Origin: Cylindrospermum sp. NIES-4074
Lineage (GTDB): Bacteria > Cyanobacteriota > Cyanobacteriia > Cyanobacteriales > Nostocaceae
Assembly (NCBI GenBank): GCA_003994795.1
Contig: AP018269.1
Location: forward strand, 5,390,342 to 5,454,341
DNA: 64,000 bases
Direction: 5' to 3'
Below the pieces are notes generated by a model. The model had not been told where the DNA came from, did not search any database, and saw nothing but the letters and a program-made list of their open reading frames with translations. Position numbers and translations under genes: made by a program. This document shows, in pieces, positions 60,463 through 64,000 of this stretch; the stretch's first letter is position 1; each line of letters opens with the position of its first letter.

Positions 60463-62313
60463 TTAATTAATGCGAACAATACCGCCCGTAATTCCCACTG
60501 TGGCATTGCCACTAATGTTAAGTGCAGTAGAACTTACACTCAAAGACCCACTAGATTGCATTGAAGCAGTTCCACTAGACTGAATACTAAGTGTTCCCCC
60601 AGTCTTAATAGTAATACCACTGGGAGTTAGCTCAATACTGCTAGAGCCTACAGTTATACTGATCTTTTGAGGTGCTGTAATCGTTATATTAGCCGTTGAA
60701 GATAAAGTGATTGTTTTATTGCTATCATCAGAGCGAAACTTATGACCCCCAGTAGTTTGTAATTCTGCAAACTTATCACTGTCATTCATTCGGAGATTAT
60801 GACCATCGGTGGTATTGAGATAAACACCTTTTTTAGTGCCTTTATCTTCTTCCACAAATTGCAGCTTATGCCCAACACGGGTTTTAAAAGTCCGTAGCCG
60901 CACTTTACCGCCAACAATGTCGTCATCGACTTTTTCTGGTGTGGGATCTGTGCCATTCCAGACACCACCAATTACATAGGGGCGATGGATATCTCCATGT
61001 TCAAAAGCTACCAGAACCTCATCATTAATTTCTGGCAAACAGTCAAACCCTCTTTGAAAACCAGCTCCTGCACTCACAACTCTTGCCCAATTACTTTCAT
61101 GCTCCTCAGTTAGGGTAGGAAACTTAACTCTGACGCGACCCCAACCTTTAGGGTCTTTATTATTACTTACAATGCCTACTAACAGGGTTTGCCCAGGTTG
61201 CAGATGAGTTTTGGGGGATAGGGTAGCTAACAAGTCTCCACCGCGCAAGCCGCGCACGCTGAATTCTGTGATATATTTTCGTTCCTGAAACAGGTGGCGA
61301 GATTCCGTGACGTAGTAACCACCGCTATAAGTACCCATTTCTGTGAGCTTAATTACGCGTCCTGGCCTGATTTTAGGATTACCTTCACCTTTGGCATCAG
61401 CATTCACAAATTCGCCCCCCAGTTCATCACATAGGGACTGAGCTATTTTCTCAGCTTCTTTGGCACTAAAAACTGGCTGATCCACCACGATCATCTTTGG
61501 CTTAGTGCTAAATTTAGTGCTAGTATCGCTACCTATGCCGTTATCTGTTTTAGTGATTACTTTCTCTTTTGTTGCTGTAGAGACGATTGGCCGCTTTTGA
61601 GTATAGTCCCAACCCCGCACCTCAACAGAACTAACTTGTTCAGAACTGGTAACTCGCACACGGAAGCTGTGTATATCTTTTAACCATTTGAGAGCCAATT
61701 CGTCGTCTTGTTTGGGTTCACGGAAATTCAGTTTGCCATCTTGAACATACAGTTCAAAACCAACGCGGGCCGCCCTTTCCCGCAAAAATTCCATATTCGT
61801 CTGATTTTCTTGAAAGACGTATTCATGGACAATGCTAGTAGAGGTGATAGTACCAGCCGAGATACCCACTTCACCAATCACTTGGTTAACAATATCGCTA
61901 TCAGTTATGTTTTGAAAGGAACGATTATAACGTCCTCTATGTAACCGATGGGAAATATCATAACCACGAATGATGATGGGAGCCTGAGATTTTTCATTAA
62001 ACTCAGCTTCTATGGCTGTAATCTCCCCTTCTAAAACATAGCCTTTTTCTTCTTTTTCAAAATTTTTATCTTCCGTGGTACTGGAAATAAAACCAATTTT
62101 TATCTTTTTACCAATAGCAAATGAGTTTTGATGTTTCCAAGCTTTGTCGTCTTGACCTCCGGGATAATAATCGTTGTTGATAATCAGAGTAAACATTCCC
62201 GGTAGGTGAAGGCTCTCTTCTACAGAGATTTGCAAAATATCATTGAGCAAATCTTTAGAAGCATCAGCACCATCAATTTGCAACTGTGGTTGGGATATGT
62301 AAGTTTCAGCCAT
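60463..62313 (-). CDS. VgrG-like spike protein (Afp8-like)
   Basis: A 616-residue spike protein. Residues 1-360 correspond to the gp27-like domains (QPQLQIDGADASKDLLNDIL, GTITSTSIVHEYVFQENQTN, MEFLRERAARVGFELYVQDG). The gp5-like OB domain follows (LVGIVSNNKDPKGWGRVRVK, FPTLTEEHESNWARVVSAGA). The C-terminal beta-helix has repeats such as GHNLRMNDSDK and GHKFRSDDSNK, then TGGTLSIQSSGTASMQSSGS, and ends TGGIVRIN. There is no effector extension. It is the trimeric central spike of the CIS. Confidence 0.95.
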   Translation of the reverse strand: MAETYISQPQLQIDGADASKDLLNDILQISVEESLHLPGMFTLIINNDYYPGGQDDKAWKHQNSFAIGKKIKIGFISSTTEDKNFEKEEKGYVLEGEITAIEAEFNEKSQAPIIIRGYDISHRLHRGRYNRSFQNITDSDIVNQVIGEVGISAGTITSTSIVHEYVFQENQTNMEFLRERAARVGFELYVQDGKLNFREPKQDDELALKWLKDIHSFRVRVTSSEQVSSVEVRGWDYTQKRPIVSTATKEKVITKTDNGIGSDTSTKFSTKPKMIVVDQPVFSAKEAEKIAQSLCDELGGEFVNADAKGEGNPKIRPGRVIKLTEMGTYSGGYYVTESRHLFQERKYITEFSVRGLRGGDLLATLSPKTHLQPGQTLLVGIVSNNKDPKGWGRVRVKFPTLTEEHESNWARVVSAGAGFQRGFDCLPEINDEVLVAFEHGDIHRPYVIGGVWNGTDPTPEKVDDDIVGGKVRLRTFKTRVGHKLQFVEEDKGTKKGVYLNTTDGHNLRMNDSDKFAELQTTGGHKFRSDDSNKTITLSSTANITITAPQKISITVGSSSIELTPSGITIKTGGTLSIQSSGTASMQSSGSLSVSSTALNISGNATVGITGGIVRIN

Positions 62314-62383
62314 ATATATGAAAAGTTAATTATACGATAGGGTATTAACGCATTTCCTTGTGGACTATTCCCCAAAAGTCGAA

Positions 62384-62896
62384 TTAACTAGATTGGGCGG
62401 GGCGTGCATTAGCTATACGCATTGCTGCTTCTACAGCAGGAGTGCCTATACTGCCTGTATTACGTAAATCTATTTCTTTCAGACTCAAGTTGACTGTTGC
62501 CCTCACTGGTGTTCCATCTGGCAGAAACATAGTCAGACTATAGCCAAGGTTTTGTACAAAACACCGTAGATACGTTTGCTTACCCCAGGTAAATAAATAA
62601 ATTGGTGGACGTTGAAGACCTTTAACAAAGCGAACAGACTTTAAAAACTTTTGTATGTGTGGGGTAACGCTGCTACCTTTTTCGTAAGTATCAATTATGA
62701 TGTTGCTAATATCCAGAGTACAAGGGGCTGGATTAGCAAAGTTGACTTTGTTCAATCCCTGATCAGTACGGGCACCCTCTGACGGGTTGTAGTTCAATTG
62801 CCGTGTAAACTTAATTTCAGTAGGGTTGAACATAAACTTAATGCTTAGTGATCTATTTTCGTAGCATATAAGTTCGGCTTTTTTTAGAGTTGACAT
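62384..62896 (-). CDS. CIS tube-baseplate adaptor protein (Afp7-like, no LysM)
   Basis: A 170-residue protein of the CIS tube protein N-terminal family: KAELICYENRSLSIKFMFNP, TEIKFTRQLNYNPSEGARTD, FANPAPCTLDISNIIIDTYE and VRFVKGLQRPPIYLFTWGKQ. The last strands LPDGTPVRATVNLSLKEIDL end near residue 150. Afp7-type proteins normally have a further LysM domain at the C-terminus, and none is present here. It attaches the tube to the spike, and it lies 70 bp before the spike gene. Confidence 0.88.
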   Translation of the reverse strand: MSTLKKAELICYENRSLSIKFMFNPTEIKFTRQLNYNPSEGARTDQGLNKVNFANPAPCTLDISNIIIDTYEKGSSVTPHIQKFLKSVRFVKGLQRPPIYLFTWGKQTYLRCFVQNLGYSLTMFLPDGTPVRATVNLSLKEIDLRNTGSIGTPAVEAAMRIANARPAQSS

Positions 62897-62968
62897 AGCT
62901 GTTTCCTATGGTGTGTAATGTTGACAATTGAGCATCTAAATTGCTTTACCTTTTTAAACTTAGAACTT

Positions 62969-64000
62969 TTACCAAGGTAGGCGTCCTGAATAATTTCTAC
63001 CCTGTCGCTCTTGTTCTATCTCTAAACGCTGTTGGAGCTTTTTGTATATTTCTCGTGCTAAAACTTCCATATTTTTGCGCTCATCTTCCGATAACTCACT
63101 AGTCTCTTTACCAGCCTCTTTAGTGACAGATGCTTGGTTGTTATTATCTTCTACTTTCTGTATCTCTGGAGAATTAGAAGAATTAGTTTTTGCCTGGATA
63201 ACTTTACTTGAATTACGGGATTTTGGAATATTAACTCCTGTTGACGATTGACTACTTTGCAAAAGTGATGTCAATCCATTATCCCACTGATTTTCATCTG
63301 CAAGAGGTTGTGCAACTACCGATTGGCTATTATCTACGACTGTATTTTCACTAATTAATTCAGCGATGTTATTCCATGAGTCTGGTGCATTTTTAGATAC
63401 ATCTTTAGAGGGAGATTTTTGGATACGGCTAGGGGAAGAAGGTGACACAGAAACAGTTTTTGGTGTATCCAGCGGCACTTTTTGGTCTACAAAATTGGAT
63501 GTCAGAAAATTGGACTGTTGAGATAGTGGGCTGAGAACTGATATATTTTGTAGGACTGTGGGTAATTGAGGAATTTCAGTGTTCTGACTCAGATTTTGCG
63601 TTTCTTGACTCCTCTGAATAACAGCTTCTGTACTATCAAGTTTCGGTTGAATAACCCCTGGCGCTGTCGGAGAAATTCCTTCATTCGCAGAGGAAGTTAA
63701 GCCATTACTATTTTCTAAACTTGATGCAGAATCTTCACTCTCCAACTTCGGTTGAACCACTGCTGATGTTGTGAAAGAAATTCCCTCATTTGCCGATGCA
63801 GTTTCACCGTTATCTAGTTTAGGTTGAGCCACTGCTGATGTTGGGGAAGCAATTCCCTCATTTGCAGATGCAGTTAAGCTATTACCAATTTCTGTACTTG
63901 ATGCAGAATCTTCACTTTCCAACTTTGGTTGAATAACTGTTGGTGTTGTGGAAGTAATTCCTTCATTTGCAGATGTTGTTAAGTTATTCCCAATTTCTGT
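62969..64000 (-). CDS. Repeat-rich protein of CIS block 2 (N-terminus outside window)
   Basis: The frame is open to the right edge, with at least 343 residues visible. The N-terminal visible part is made of imperfect units of 28-50 residues: ANEGISPTAPGVIQPKLDS, ANEGISFTTSAVVQPKLES, followed by EDSASS. The repeated QPKL-type motif resembles the sequence before DUF4157 in eCIS cargo. A Ser/Pro-rich part follows, then a basic-acidic helix LAREIYKKLQQRLEIEQERQ GRNYSGRLPW (written with a break), a helix pattern often found in eCIS proteins next to the tube adaptor. Expected to be intrinsically disordered except for this C-terminus. Function not known. Confidence 0.75.
   Translation of the reverse strand, partial: TEIGNNLTTSANEGITSTTPTVIQPKLESEDSASSTEIGNSLTASANEGIASPTSAVAQPKLDNGETASANEGISFTTSAVVQPKLESEDSASSLENSNGLTSSANEGISPTAPGVIQPKLDSTEAVIQRSQETQNLSQNTEIPQLPTVLQNISVLSPLSQQSNFLTSNFVDQKVPLDTPKTVSVSPSSPSRIQKSPSKDVSKNAPDSWNNIAELISENTVVDNSQSVVAQPLADENQWDNGLTSLLQSSQSSTGVNIPKSRNSSKVIQAKTNSSNSPEIQKVEDNNNQASVTKEAGKETSELSEDERKNMEVLAREIYKKLQQRLEIEQERQGRNYSGRLPW

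Overview
The window looks like chromosome of a filamentous, probably heterocyst-forming cyanobacterium (Nostocales; Nostoc/Anabaena type). Evidence: the palindrome GCGATCGC (HIP1) recurs throughout, there are heptamer tandem repeats and short palindromic repeats typical of that group, and the gene content is characteristic (DUF928, CHASE2, multi-PAS kinases, TPR-CHAT proteins, PEP-CTERM, a cyanobacterial contractile injection system). No RNA gene and no CRISPR array was seen.

The main content is a contractile injection system (CIS) of the extracellular / thylakoid-anchored class, split into two inverted blocks. Block 1 (24731 to 19781, minus strand) encodes a short DUF4255 cap, the sheath, three gp19-like tube proteins, two T4-baseplate-like small proteins and a DUF6760 reading frame that has no usual start codon and sits in the -1 frame of its upstream neighbour. 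Block 2 (64000 to 49379, minus strand) encodes a repeat-rich protein cut by the window end, a tube adaptor, a VgrG-like spike, PAAR tip, gp25, baseplate J-like and tail-protein-I-like proteins, a DUF4159-like protein, and two large membrane-spanning Ig/WD40 proteins that may be the membrane anchor. Between them on the plus strand are a two-component system (25172-27105), a long DUF4255 protein and an AAA+ ATPase. No ClpV, tail fibre or tape measure was recognised; some may lie beyond 64000.

Scattered around these blocks are four proteins that begin with the same leader of about 95 residues (start MYSRxHR, core [10 protein letters not shown], end Q-M-K): a 739-residue DUF4157 protein with an ADP-ribosyltransferase-like tail, a truncated leader-only protein, a class-3 lipase, and a DUF4157 protein with eight 20-residue repeats. 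Two of them are followed at about 40 bp by a small gene in the same direction (a 129-residue unknown and a DcrB/DUF1795-like protein), the arrangement expected of effector plus immunity or chaperone gene. This leader-marked cargo set is the most interesting signal in the window.

The left 9 kb has a six-PAS histidine kinase (cut by the left end), a GerMN lipoprotein, a DUF928 protein and a CHASE2 / winged-helix / ParA-like operon. From 9 to 17 kb lies a very large fusion of a GT2 glycosyltransferase, a two-partner-secretion exoprotein, Big-1 repeats and a CHAT protease, divergent from a TPR protein. From 40 to 49 kb are a TPR-CHAT protease, a TpsB outer-membrane transporter, an orphan HigA-like antitoxin and a TPR-CHAT protein that has lost both catalytic residues. 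Intergenic DNA contains a 397-bp heptamer array, MITE-like elements, two decayed transposase remnants around a PEP-CTERM gene, and a dispersed palindrome that has entered or cut coding sequences.
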